Positions 1 to 6,307 of a stretch of DNA of 7,775 nucleotides are shown here, piece after piece. The stretch spans positions 1-7,775 of the forward strand of contig JACDHQ010000081.1 of the NCBI GenBank assembly GCA_013820975.1, in the 5' to 3' direction. This DNA is from Gemmatimonadaceae bacterium. Lineage in GTDB: Bacteria; Gemmatimonadota; Gemmatimonadetes; Gemmatimonadales; Gemmatimonadaceae. The notes beneath the pieces are model-generated. The model did no database searches. It was not told the DNA's origin and was given only the letters and a program-made list of their open reading frames with translations. The translations under genes and the position numbers were made by a program. The number at the start of each line of letters is the position of its first letter. Within the stretch, counting starts at the first letter, position 1.

Positions 1-180
1 CAGACCGCTCCGCACCCGAACTCCGACGTGCGTCCGGCGCTGCGTGGCGAGCTGATGGAAGTCGACCGCATGGCGGGCGCGGCACTCGGGCGCACGAACG
101 ACGCGATGACGCAGCTGCACCTGCGTGACGTGCGCCTCGAGGTTCAGCGCATCCTCGATGTGGAGCGCCGCAACCGGTAA
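1..180 (+). CDS. C-terminal fragment of an unidentified protein, possibly a zinc-dependent metalloprotease (DUF5117/DUF4953-like)
   Basis: Reading frame 1 is open from the first base to a TAA at 178-180 and gives 59 residues ending in DVERRNR. The start lies beyond the window edge. The visible part is charged and helix-like, with no catalytic motif, membrane segment or signal. Its pattern (HPNSDVRPALRGEL, then an Ala-rich stretch, then an HL..V..EVQRIL amphipathic helix) resembles my memory of the helical C-terminus of large secreted met-zincin proteases common in Gemmatimonadota and Bacteroidota; that is recall, not a search. It is convergent with the CHASE kinase and followed 24 bases later by a strong hairpin. 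I am confident that this is coding sequence and only weakly confident of the family. Confidence 0.6.
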   Translation, partial: QTAPHPNSDVRPALRGELMEVDRMAGAALGRTNDAMTQLHLRDVRLEVQRILDVERRNR

Positions 181-204
181 GCCGGCGAGGCATTGGCGCG
201 GTGG

Positions 205-240
205 GCAGCGGCCGGGAACCGAGCGGTTTCCGGCCGCTGC
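205..240. terminator. Strong hairpin between convergent genes, probable bidirectional terminator
   Basis: The left arm GCAGCGGCCGGGAACC (205-220) pairs with the right arm GGTTTCCGGCCGCTGC (225-240) over 16 base pairs with a single G-U wobble, closing a 4-base loop GAGC (221-224). It begins 24 bases after the stop of the upstream plus-strand gene and ends 5 bases past the stop of the minus-strand kinase, which is where both transcripts should end. Neither side carries a clear T-tract, so it differs from the textbook intrinsic terminator. Such U-less hairpins are often proposed for GC-rich genomes. It could instead act as a 3'-end stabiliser. Confidence 0.65.
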
Positions 241-245
241 TGCGT

Positions 246-2534
246 TCAGGACAGCGTGTGGTCGTCGGCCAACGCCGTTCCGCCGCCGGCATCACTCGAG
301 ACGTCGTCCGAGACGTCGTCCGAGACGTCGTCCGAGACGTCGTCGCTGTCGGCGCCCACCGCCTGCAGCGTGACCGTGAAGGTCGAGCCGGCAGCGACGC
401 GGCTCTGGACCGTCAGGTCGCCGCCCATCCCGCGGGCCAGGTCGCGGCTGATGGCGAGTCCCAGCCCGGTCCCCTCCGTCGGCTTCGCCAGCCCGCGATT
501 CACCTGTACGAACGGATCGAAGACGGCGGCATGCCGGTCCTCGGGGATCCCGATGCCGGTGTCGGTGACATGGAGGCAGCGCACCCCTGGCCGGTCGGAG
601 GGCGCGGTCTCGTGGATGGTGACCGAGCCCTCCTCGGTGAACTTGATCGCGTTCGAGAGGAGGTTGAGGAGCACCTGGCGCAGCTTCTCCTCATCGGCGC
701 GCACCAGCAGCCCAGGCGCGACATCGAGGCGACAGGCGAGCTGGCGAGCCTCGAGCTGCGGCTCCACCATGTGGATCACGTCCGCGACGACGCGGCGCAA
801 GTCGACGTCCCTGATGTCGAACTCCACACGCCCCGCCTCGAGCTTGGCGAAGTTGAGGACGTCGTTGATGAGCGACAGCAGGTGGCTGCCGCTCCGCTGC
901 ACGCGCGCCAGCACCTCGTGCTGCTGCGACGTCACCCCACCATAGACGCCCATGTCGACGAGCTGCACGTAGCCGGCGATGGCATTGAGCGGCGTGCGGA
1001 GCTCGTGACTCATCGCGGCGAGGAAGTCGCTCTTGGCGCGGTTCGCGTGCTCTGCCTCCTGCCGCGCGTGCTCGGCGTCGTGGCGCGACTGCACCTCGGC
1101 CGTGACGTCGATCGCGACGACGATCACGCCGTCGGTCGAGCCGTCGCGCCGCGTGAACGGATAGTACAGCACGTTGAAGTGGCGGGATGCGGCGCCGTCG
1201 CCGCCGTCGCCGGCATACGCGATCTCGTCGCCGTTGCCCACCAGCGGAGATCCGCTCGCATACACCCGATCGAGCGTCTCGACGAATCCGTGGGCCTCCG
1301 CCGCGGGAATGACCTGGCGGACGGCCCGGCCGACGGGGTCCGTGGGAAGCAGCGCACGATAGGACGGATTCGCCACCTCGAGGACGTGGTTGGGGCCGCG
1401 AAGCACGCAGATGGCGACCGGGGCCTGCTCGAGCACGCGGCCAAACATGTCGCGCGCCTCAGCGACTGCCAGCACGGCGCGCCGCCGCGCGCGGGCGAGC
1501 GCGAGCAGGGCGACGCTCACGATGACGCCGAGCAGGGCCACGACCGGCGCCAGCGGCGCGCGCCGCCCTTCCGAGAACGCCGGGGCGGGCGTCACGATCA
1601 TCGTCCACGGCCGCCCCGCGACGCTGAACTGCAGCGTGTCGGCGAGTCCTGCGTAGCGCGGCGTGACGAGCGAGGTGCCGGTGCGCGAGTCGTGCAGGAG
1701 CGCGCTGTCCGCGGCAACGGGGCCGTCGTACAGACGCATCTCGACTTCCGGCGCGAGCGTCCGCCCAAAGATGCCAGCGAAGAGGTCGTCGGCCCGGAAG
1801 GGCGCATAGGCGAAGCCGATCAACTGCTGGTGCCGCTCCTCGACGGTCGCGGGGAACGCGTCGGCGTCGTAGACGGGGACGTAAAGGAGGAACCCCGCCT
1901 GGCGGCGGCCGGCAATCTCCTGCACGAGCGTGACACGGCCCGACATGGCAGCGTCCGCATTGTCGCGCGCACGTTCCATTGCCTCGCGACGTATCGGCTC
2001 GGTGAACATGTCGTAGCCCAGCGCGGCCCGGTTGCGCGGGTCGAGCGGCGCGAGAAAGACGATGGCGTGGTACTCCGCGCGCGCGCTGTCAGGACGGACG
2101 GCGAAATCACCAAAGCCCTCGGCGCGCAGCCGCGACTCCAGTGCAGCCACGCTGTCGGGCGATACACGAAGCGAGAGCCCAAGCCCCTGGGCACCCGGAT
2201 AGTTCTCGCGGATGCGCAGCCGCTCGACATAGGCGTCGAATTCATCGCGGGCGATGTCCGGCTGGGCCGCAACGAGCCCGGCGGTGCTGCGGAGGAGCGC
2301 GATGTAGATGTCGAGTCGCGAGGTGACCCGGTGCCGCGCCTGGATCGCGGCGCGCTCGAATCGCACGGCATCCCGCCCGCGGGCGGCGGCGGCAGTGGCC
2401 CACGACAGGGCGAGGGTAAGGGCGAGCGCGCCGGCGAAGACGACCCAGGGCGCCATCGTCCTCGGGGCCGGCGTGCGGCGCCGCCGGCGCGACGAGACGA
2501 CCGGCAGCCCTTCCACGTCAGGGGTGCGCTGCAC
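246..2534 (-). CDS. Membrane-bound CHASE-PAS sensor histidine kinase
   Basis: Predicted inner-membrane kinase of 762 residues that senses an extracytoplasmic signal and autophosphorylates on histidine. Visible in order: a basic N-terminus with five Arg (16-20), TM1 at about 28-51, a CHASE domain at about 60-255 (hallmarks YPGAQGLG, LDPRNRAALGYDMFTEPIRR, SGRVTLVQE and GFLLYVPVY), TM2 at about 329-348, a PAS domain at about 361-480, a HisKA motif SHELRTPLNAI with phospho-acceptor His510, and a HATPase with N-box Asn624/Asn628, G1 Asp658 (DTGIGIP) and G2 EGTGLGL (687-693). No receiver domain is attached. Residues 731-746 are four perfect DDVS copies, outside the kinase fold. The start is uncertain: GTG at 2534 overlaps the upstream GH15 gene by 17 bp without a good ribosome site, GTG at 2516 directly follows the GH15 stop, and ATG at 2456 (preceded by GAGG 3 bases away) would begin right at TM1. 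CHASE ligands in bacteria are mostly unknown. Confidence 0.93.
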   Translation of the reverse strand: MQRTPDVEGLPVVSSRRRRRTPAPRTMAPWVVFAGALALTLALSWATAAAARGRDAVRFERAAIQARHRVTSRLDIYIALLRSTAGLVAAQPDIARDEFDAYVERLRIRENYPGAQGLGLSLRVSPDSVAALESRLRAEGFGDFAVRPDSARAEYHAIVFLAPLDPRNRAALGYDMFTEPIRREAMERARDNADAAMSGRVTLVQEIAGRRQAGFLLYVPVYDADAFPATVEERHQQLIGFAYAPFRADDLFAGIFGRTLAPEVEMRLYDGPVAADSALLHDSRTGTSLVTPRYAGLADTLQFSVAGRPWTMIVTPAPAFSEGRRAPLAPVVALLGVIVSVALLALARARRRAVLAVAEARDMFGRVLEQAPVAICVLRGPNHVLEVANPSYRALLPTDPVGRAVRQVIPAAEAHGFVETLDRVYASGSPLVGNGDEIAYAGDGGDGAASRHFNVLYYPFTRRDGSTDGVIVVAIDVTAEVQSRHDAEHARQEAEHANRAKSDFLAAMSHELRTPLNAIAGYVQLVDMGVYGGVTSQQHEVLARVQRSGSHLLSLINDVLNFAKLEAGRVEFDIRDVDLRRVVADVIHMVEPQLEARQLACRLDVAPGLLVRADEEKLRQVLLNLLSNAIKFTEEGSVTIHETAPSDRPGVRCLHVTDTGIGIPEDRHAAVFDPFVQVNRGLAKPTEGTGLGLAISRDLARGMGGDLTVQSRVAAGSTFTVTLQAVGADSDDVSDDVSDDVSDDVSSDAGGGTALADDHTLS
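297..344 (-). repeat. Four perfect tandem copies of a 12-bp unit encoding (DDVS)4
   Basis: On the plus strand the unit CGAGACGTCGTC occurs four times without a mismatch at 297-308, 309-320, 321-332 and 333-344, and the match stops abruptly at both edges. Read on the coding minus strand each unit is GAC GAC GTC TCG, giving Asp-Asp-Val-Ser, so any change in copy number keeps the kinase in frame. It lies after the last HATPase strand (TFTVTLQAV) and before a short Ala/Gly/Asp tail, so it adds an acidic, probably disordered extension. The exact identity including third codon positions suggests recent expansion by slippage. Confidence 0.95.
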
Positions 2535-4338
2535 GCTGCGCGACGGGGTTGCGCCCCGCGGGGACGGTCCGCGACAGGTTGAGCGCCGTGTCCACGAGGC
2601 CGAGGTGCGAGAAGGCCTGCGGGAAGTTGCCCACCTGGCGCCCGATGCGCGGATCGTACTCCTCGGCCAGCAGCCCCACGTCGTTCCGCAGCGAAAGCAG
2701 GTGCTCGAAGAGCGCGCGCGCCTCGTCGTGTCGGCCGAGCAGCGCGTAGTTGTCCACGAGCCAGAAGCTGCATGCGAGGAAGGCGCCCTCTCCCGGCGGC
2801 AGCCCGTCGTCGGTCACGCGGGAGTCGTAGCGGTGTACCAGCCCGTCCACGACGAGGCGCTGCTCGATGGCGGCGATGGTGCCGATCATCCGCGGGTCGT
2901 CCACCGGGAGGAAGCCGACGAGCGGGATGAGCAGCAGGCTCGCGTCGAGCAACCTGGAGTCGTAGGCCTGGACGAAGCTCCCGAGCTCCTCGTCGTACCC
3001 GCGCTCACACACTTCGTCGTGGATGCGCTGGCGCGTCTCGCGCCACCGGTCGAGCGGACCTTCACGCTCGAACTCCTCGGCGGTGCGGATCGCGCGGTCC
3101 ACGGCGACCCACGCCATCACCTTGGAGTGGGTAAAGTGCTGCGCCCCGCCGCGCACCTCCCAGATCCCCTCGTCGGGCTTCTGCCAGATCGTCTCGAGGT
3201 GGTTGACGATGGAGCACGTGAGCGACCATGCCTCGTTGCTGCCGTTCATTCCCCCGCGGCGCGCCTGATAGAGGGCGTCGAGGACTTCGCCATAGACGTC
3301 GAGCTGCAGCTGGTCGAACGCCGCATTGCCGATGCGCACCGGCTTCGAGTCCTCGTACCCCGGCAGCCAGGGCACCTCCCACTCGCGCAGGATGCGCTCG
3401 CCGCCGAGGCCGTACATGATCTGCAGCTGGTCGGGGGACCCCGCGGCGGCGCGGATCAGCCAGTCGCGCCATGCCTCCGCTTCCTCGAAGTAGCCGGCGT
3501 CCATGAGCGAGAGGAGGGTCAACGTCGCATCGCGCAGCCAGCAATAGCGATAGTCCCAGTTGCGCTCCCCGCCGATCTGCTCCGGGAGCGACGTGGTCGG
3601 CGCGGCCACGACTCCGCCGGTGGGGCGATAGGTGAGCGCCTTGAGGGTCAGGAGGGAGCGCATCACGGCGTCGTACCATTCGCCGTCATAGGTGCAGCGC
3701 GCGGCCCAGTCGGTCCAGAACTTCTCGGTGTCCTCGATCGCCTTGAGGGGCTCGACCGGCACCGGGGCCGGCAGGTACGACGCGGAGTGGGTGAGCACGA
3801 AGGTGACGCGCTCGCCCTCGCGGACGGTGAAGTTGCTGACCGAGGTGAGGCCCCGGCCCTCTACCGGAACGTCGTGGCGAAGCGTCACCATGTCGGGGCC
3901 GGCGATCGCGCGAAGCAGGCCATACGGGGAGCCGTCCTCGATGTGGCTCACCCACGGCACCGAGAAGCCGTAGGCGAAGCGGAGCACGAGCTCCATCTCC
4001 ATCTCCACGCGGCCATGCCGGCCGATGACCATGCGAATGAGGTCGGAACAGGTGCCGCGGATTGGCATGAGGTCCACGACGGTGACGGCCCCGTCGGCGG
4101 TCTCGAAGTCCGTTTCGAGGATCATCGTATTCCCCCGGTACTGCCGCCGCGTCCCGGTCGGCGCTGCGGCCGGGGCGATCTTCCACCGGCCGTGGTCGGG
4201 GGTCCCGAGGAGCGCGGTGAAGCAGGCCGGCGAGTCGAAGCGGGGCCAGCAGAGCCAGTCGATCGAGCCGTCGCGCGCAACGAGCGCAGCCGTTTCACAG
4301 TCCCCGATCAGTGCGTAGTCTTCGATCAAAGCGGGCAT
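2518..4338 (-). CDS. GH15 family glycoside hydrolase (trehalase/glucoamylase-like)
   Basis: Predicted cytoplasmic alpha-glucoside hydrolase of 606 residues, full length for bacterial GH15 trehalase-like proteins, with no signal peptide. The N-terminus MPALIEDYALIGDCETAALV, followed by GSIDWLCWPRFDSPACF, is the typical family opening and fixes the ATG at 4338; a 22-residue extension to 4404 does not look like family sequence. The N-terminal beta domain covers roughly 1-220 and the (alpha/alpha)6 barrel the rest. The barrel carries GGERNWDYRYCWLRDA (256-271), the GIWEVRGG segment with the likely catalytic acid Glu394, and LLAEEYDP with the likely base Glu559 or Glu560. The spacing between the two glutamates, about 165 residues, fits the pair known from archaeal GH15 trehalase. 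The substrate may be trehalose, maltose, isomaltose or another alpha-glucan end; sequence reading cannot decide. It is the first gene of a probable operon with the CHASE kinase and is divergent from the PAS-GAF kinase. No clear Shine-Dalgarno precedes the chosen ATG. Confidence 0.93.
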   Translation of the reverse strand: MPALIEDYALIGDCETAALVARDGSIDWLCWPRFDSPACFTALLGTPDHGRWKIAPAAAPTGTRRQYRGNTMILETDFETADGAVTVVDLMPIRGTCSDLIRMVIGRHGRVEMEMELVLRFAYGFSVPWVSHIEDGSPYGLLRAIAGPDMVTLRHDVPVEGRGLTSVSNFTVREGERVTFVLTHSASYLPAPVPVEPLKAIEDTEKFWTDWAARCTYDGEWYDAVMRSLLTLKALTYRPTGGVVAAPTTSLPEQIGGERNWDYRYCWLRDATLTLLSLMDAGYFEEAEAWRDWLIRAAAGSPDQLQIMYGLGGERILREWEVPWLPGYEDSKPVRIGNAAFDQLQLDVYGEVLDALYQARRGGMNGSNEAWSLTCSIVNHLETIWQKPDEGIWEVRGGAQHFTHSKVMAWVAVDRAIRTAEEFEREGPLDRWRETRQRIHDEVCERGYDEELGSFVQAYDSRLLDASLLLIPLVGFLPVDDPRMIGTIAAIEQRLVVDGLVHRYDSRVTDDGLPPGEGAFLACSFWLVDNYALLGRHDEARALFEHLLSLRNDVGLLAEEYDPRIGRQVGNFPQAFSHLGLVDTALNLSRTVPAGRNPVAQRAAHP

Positions 4339-4503
4339 GGCATCGGTTCGGGTGGCGTCTGGCGAGGGCTGCCGGGCACATATCGCGCCTCGCGGCGAAA
4401 TCACCGGCTCGCTCAGTGCATATCACGCTGGCGAGGATCCCGCTGGCGGGTACGTTTGGCGCTGGTAACCAGAAATTTTCACCTTCCTCAGGATGTCTGG
4501 TCG
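4339..4503. promoter_or_regulatory. Divergent intergenic region between the GH15 gene and the PAS-GAF kinase
   Basis: These 165 bases must hold the promoters for the GH15-CHASE kinase pair (leftward) and for the PAS-GAF kinase (rightward) if both are transcribed locally. I find no convincing -35/-10 pair on either strand. Visible structure: an 11-base dyad CTGGTAACCAG (4462-4472), overlapped by a second small dyad GAAATTTTC (4472-4480) with centres 9 bases apart, in the only A/T-rich patch of the region; and CGCTGGCG twice (4426-4433 and 4441-4448). The dyads are candidate operator half-sites but are short enough to arise by chance. Confidence 0.4.
4490..4493 (+). promoter_or_regulatory. Weak ribosome binding site for the PAS-GAF kinase
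   Basis: AGGA ends 10 bases before the ATG at 4504, an acceptable though slightly long spacing. The competing ATG at 4540 has only a purine run (AAAAAGGGA) that abuts the codon and is too close to act as a normal Shine-Dalgarno. This favours the 4504 start, but not decisively. Confidence 0.4.
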
Positions 4504-6189
4504 ATGGCGAATGGCGAGCGCTGCTCGGATAAAAAGGGAATGACCGCCGCCCAGCCGCCGACTGCGCAGCTCCGGGCGGCGTTCGAGCAGAGCCCGGTGA
4601 GCACGGTCGTTTACGACGCGACCGGCCGGCCGATTGCCGCCAATCGCAGCTTCGAGCGCCTGTGGGGCGCCTCGCTCGCCGATACTCCGCCGGATTACAA
4701 CCTGCTCACCGACCCCCAGCTCGACGCGGCGGGAATGCTTCCGGCGATCCGACGCGCATTTTCTGGTGAGGCGGTCACCACGCCCCCCATCCGGTACGTG
4801 ATGTCGGACGCCGTGGGCCGCGGCCATGTCGTCTGGACCCAGGGACATTTCTATCCGGTCCGCGACGAGCACGGCTCGGTCTCGCAGGTCGTGCTCACGC
4901 ACGAGGACGTCACGGGGCGCATGGAGTCGGAGGCGCAACTCATCGCGACCGCCCGCCGTGCCGAACGGCTCCAGCTGCTGACGGCGGCGCTGTCGACCGC
5001 GGCAACCCCGGACGAGGTCGCGCAGGCGGTCGTGGCCCACGCTGCCGTGGCGCTCGACGCGGCCGGCGTCGTGATCGCGCGCATCACCTCGGGAGGCGAC
5101 CACCTCCATATCATGCAGGCGGGCGAGATGCCCGATCCGCTCGCCGCCGACTGGCAGCGCTTCCCGCTCTCGGCGCCGGTCCCCCTCGCCGAGGTCGCGC
5201 GCACCGGGGCACCGGTCTTCCTCGAGTCGCGGGACGCGTGGGAGGAGCGTTTTCCCGGGATGCTGCCGATGCTCGAGATGACCGGCCACCACGCCAATGC
5301 CGTCATGCCGCTGGTCGTGAATGCCGAGGTGCTTGGCGTGATCGGTGCGGCGTTCGACGCGCCGCGAGCGTTCGACGAGACCGACCGGGCCCTGGCCATG
5401 ACGATTGCGCAGCAGTGCGCGCAGGCACTCGAGCGCGCCCGGCTCTACGACGCGGAGCGGCGGGCGCGCCAGGAGGCCGAGGCCGCCAACCGCAGCAAGG
5501 GGGAGTTTCTCGCGGCGATGAGCCACGAGCTTCGCACCCCGCTGAATGCGATCGCCGGCCACGTACAGCTGCTCGAGATGGAGATCTACGGCCCGCTCAC
5601 GGCCGGGCAGCGCGAGGCGCTCGAGCGCATCGAGCGCGCGCAGCGATACCTCCTGCGCCACGTGAACGACGTACTCAACTTCGCGCGTCTGCGGGCCGGG
5701 CGCCTCGAGTACGAGCTCGCCCCGGTGGAGCTTGCGATGGTGATCCGCGAACTCGAACCGATGATCGGGCCGCAGCTCACCGCCAAGTCGCTCACGTACA
5801 ATGCGGAGATCTCTCCGGGACAGGTGGCGCTGGCCGACCGGGAGAAGCTGGTGCAGGTGCTCCTGAACCTCGTGTCCAACGCCGCGAAGTTCACGGCCGC
5901 CGGCGGGACGGTCGTCGTCGACTGCGTCGATCGCGCCGATGGCACGGGTGATCCGGGTGTCGTCTTTGTGCGCGTGTCGGATTCCGGTGTGGGCATCCCG
6001 GACGACAAGTGGGAATCGATCTTCGAGCCGTTCGTGCAGGTGGATGCGTCACCCGCGGGACGCCTGGGCGGCACGGGGCTCGGGCTCGCGATCAGCAGGG
6101 ACCTCGTGCGCGGAATGGGAGGCGACCTGCGCGTGCGGAGCACGTTGGGCGCCGGGTCCTCATTCACGATTGCGCTGCCGCGGGCATAG
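4504..6189 (+). CDS. Soluble PAS-GAF sensor histidine kinase
   Basis: Predicted cytoplasmic histidine kinase of 561 residues without membrane segments. Order: a PAS domain at about 22-130 (FEQSPVSTVVYDATGRPIAAN at its start, VVLTHEDVTGRM at its end), a short helical linker, a GAF domain at about 150-305, a coiled-coil-like linker (ERARLYDAERRARQEAEAAN), HisKA with SHELRTPLNAI and phospho-acceptor His341, then HATPase with N-box Asn455/Asn459, G1 Asp493 (DSGVGIP) and G2 GGTGLGL (522-528). It has no receiver or output domain, so a separate response regulator would be needed and none is in the window. The reading frame is open far upstream of the gene because of GC-rich antisense sequence, so the start rests on domain boundaries and the weak AGGA. 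ATG 4540 would give 549 residues with all domains intact. Its kinase core is strikingly like that of the CHASE kinase. PAS and GAF could bind a small molecule, flavin or haem; the sequence does not say which. Confidence 0.93.
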   Translation: MANGERCSDKKGMTAAQPPTAQLRAAFEQSPVSTVVYDATGRPIAANRSFERLWGASLADTPPDYNLLTDPQLDAAGMLPAIRRAFSGEAVTTPPIRYVMSDAVGRGHVVWTQGHFYPVRDEHGSVSQVVLTHEDVTGRMESEAQLIATARRAERLQLLTAALSTAATPDEVAQAVVAHAAVALDAAGVVIARITSGGDHLHIMQAGEMPDPLAADWQRFPLSAPVPLAEVARTGAPVFLESRDAWEERFPGMLPMLEMTGHHANAVMPLVVNAEVLGVIGAAFDAPRAFDETDRALAMTIAQQCAQALERARLYDAERRARQEAEAANRSKGEFLAAMSHELRTPLNAIAGHVQLLEMEIYGPLTAGQREALERIERAQRYLLRHVNDVLNFARLRAGRLEYELAPVELAMVIRELEPMIGPQLTAKSLTYNAEISPGQVALADREKLVQVLLNLVSNAAKFTAAGGTVVVDCVDRADGTGDPGVVFVRVSDSGVGIPDDKWESIFEPFVQVDASPAGRLGGTGLGLAISRDLVRGMGGDLRVRSTLGAGSSFTIALPRA

Positions 6190-6307
6190 CGCAGTTGCGG
6201 TCGGGAGCAGGGGGAGGCAGGAGAGGAATGGGTAGGGGATAGGGGGTCGGGCAACCACAGCGGAGGCGGGGCAGCGCAGAGGTCCCCGACACGTGGCCCC
6301 AGACTCC
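6190..6307. other. Convergent intergenic gap, G-rich on the plus strand
   Basis: This 118-base gap separates the stop codons of the PAS-GAF kinase and the ASST-like lipoprotein. The first half is unusually purine-rich on the plus strand with several G-runs. I find no compact hairpin with a T-tract. The best inverted repeat is GTCGGG (6246-6251) with CCCGAC (6285-6290), with a 33-base loop, which is weak. How the two convergent transcripts end here is therefore not explained by a standard terminator. Confidence 0.5.
6230..6251 (+). other. G-quadruplex-type motif
   Basis: Four G-runs of 3, 4, 5 and 3 bases (6230-6232, 6235-6238, 6242-6246, 6249-6251) are separated by loops of 2, 3 and 2 bases (TA, ATA, TC), which satisfies the usual G3+N1-7 definition. 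Two further G-runs lie upstream at 6203-6205 and 6210-6214. It would be present in the 3' untranslated part of the PAS-GAF kinase mRNA and on the non-template strand. The motif is seen directly; folding and function are inference. Confidence 0.6.

Noticed and set aside
297..344. The tandem 12-bp repeat as a CRISPR or iteron origin.
   Set aside because: The units abut with no spacers, are too short for CRISPR repeats, and lie inside a coding frame with no replication gene nearby.
201..2582. Plus-strand 793-codon open frame antisense to the CHASE kinase.
   Set aside because: The composition is low-complexity antisense type with no domain, whereas the minus strand encodes an unmistakable CHASE histidine kinase over the same bases.
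4339..4404. N-terminal extension of the GH15 enzyme starting at 4404.
   Set aside because: The extra 22 residues do not resemble the family, there is no ribosome site, and the typical family N-terminus begins at the ATG at 4338.
4426..4448. Direct repeat CGCTGGCG (two copies) as a regulator binding site.
   Set aside because: Eight-base GC-rich matches are expected by chance in this composition, and nothing else supports a site.
4423..5661. Minus-strand 412-codon open frame opposite the PAS-GAF kinase.
   Set aside because: No recognisable motif and an Arg/His-rich composition. The plus strand has clear PAS, GAF and HisKA sequence here.
2308..6189. Plus-strand frame open for 1293 codons running antisense to the GH15 gene and into the PAS-GAF kinase.
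   Set aside because: Only the part from about 4504 matches protein families. The upstream part is Arg/His/Val-rich antisense translation, typical of GC-rich DNA where stop codons are rare.
246..6189. A defence system or other multi-gene novel island.
   Set aside because: The genes are recognisable signalling and metabolic families. There is no nuclease, helicase, integrase, tRNA or phage-like gene and no obvious composition break.
6246..6290. Hairpin GTCGGG/CCCGAC as terminator of the PAS-GAF kinase.
   Set aside because: Six base pairs across a 33-base loop with no T-tract is not convincing in GC-rich sequence.
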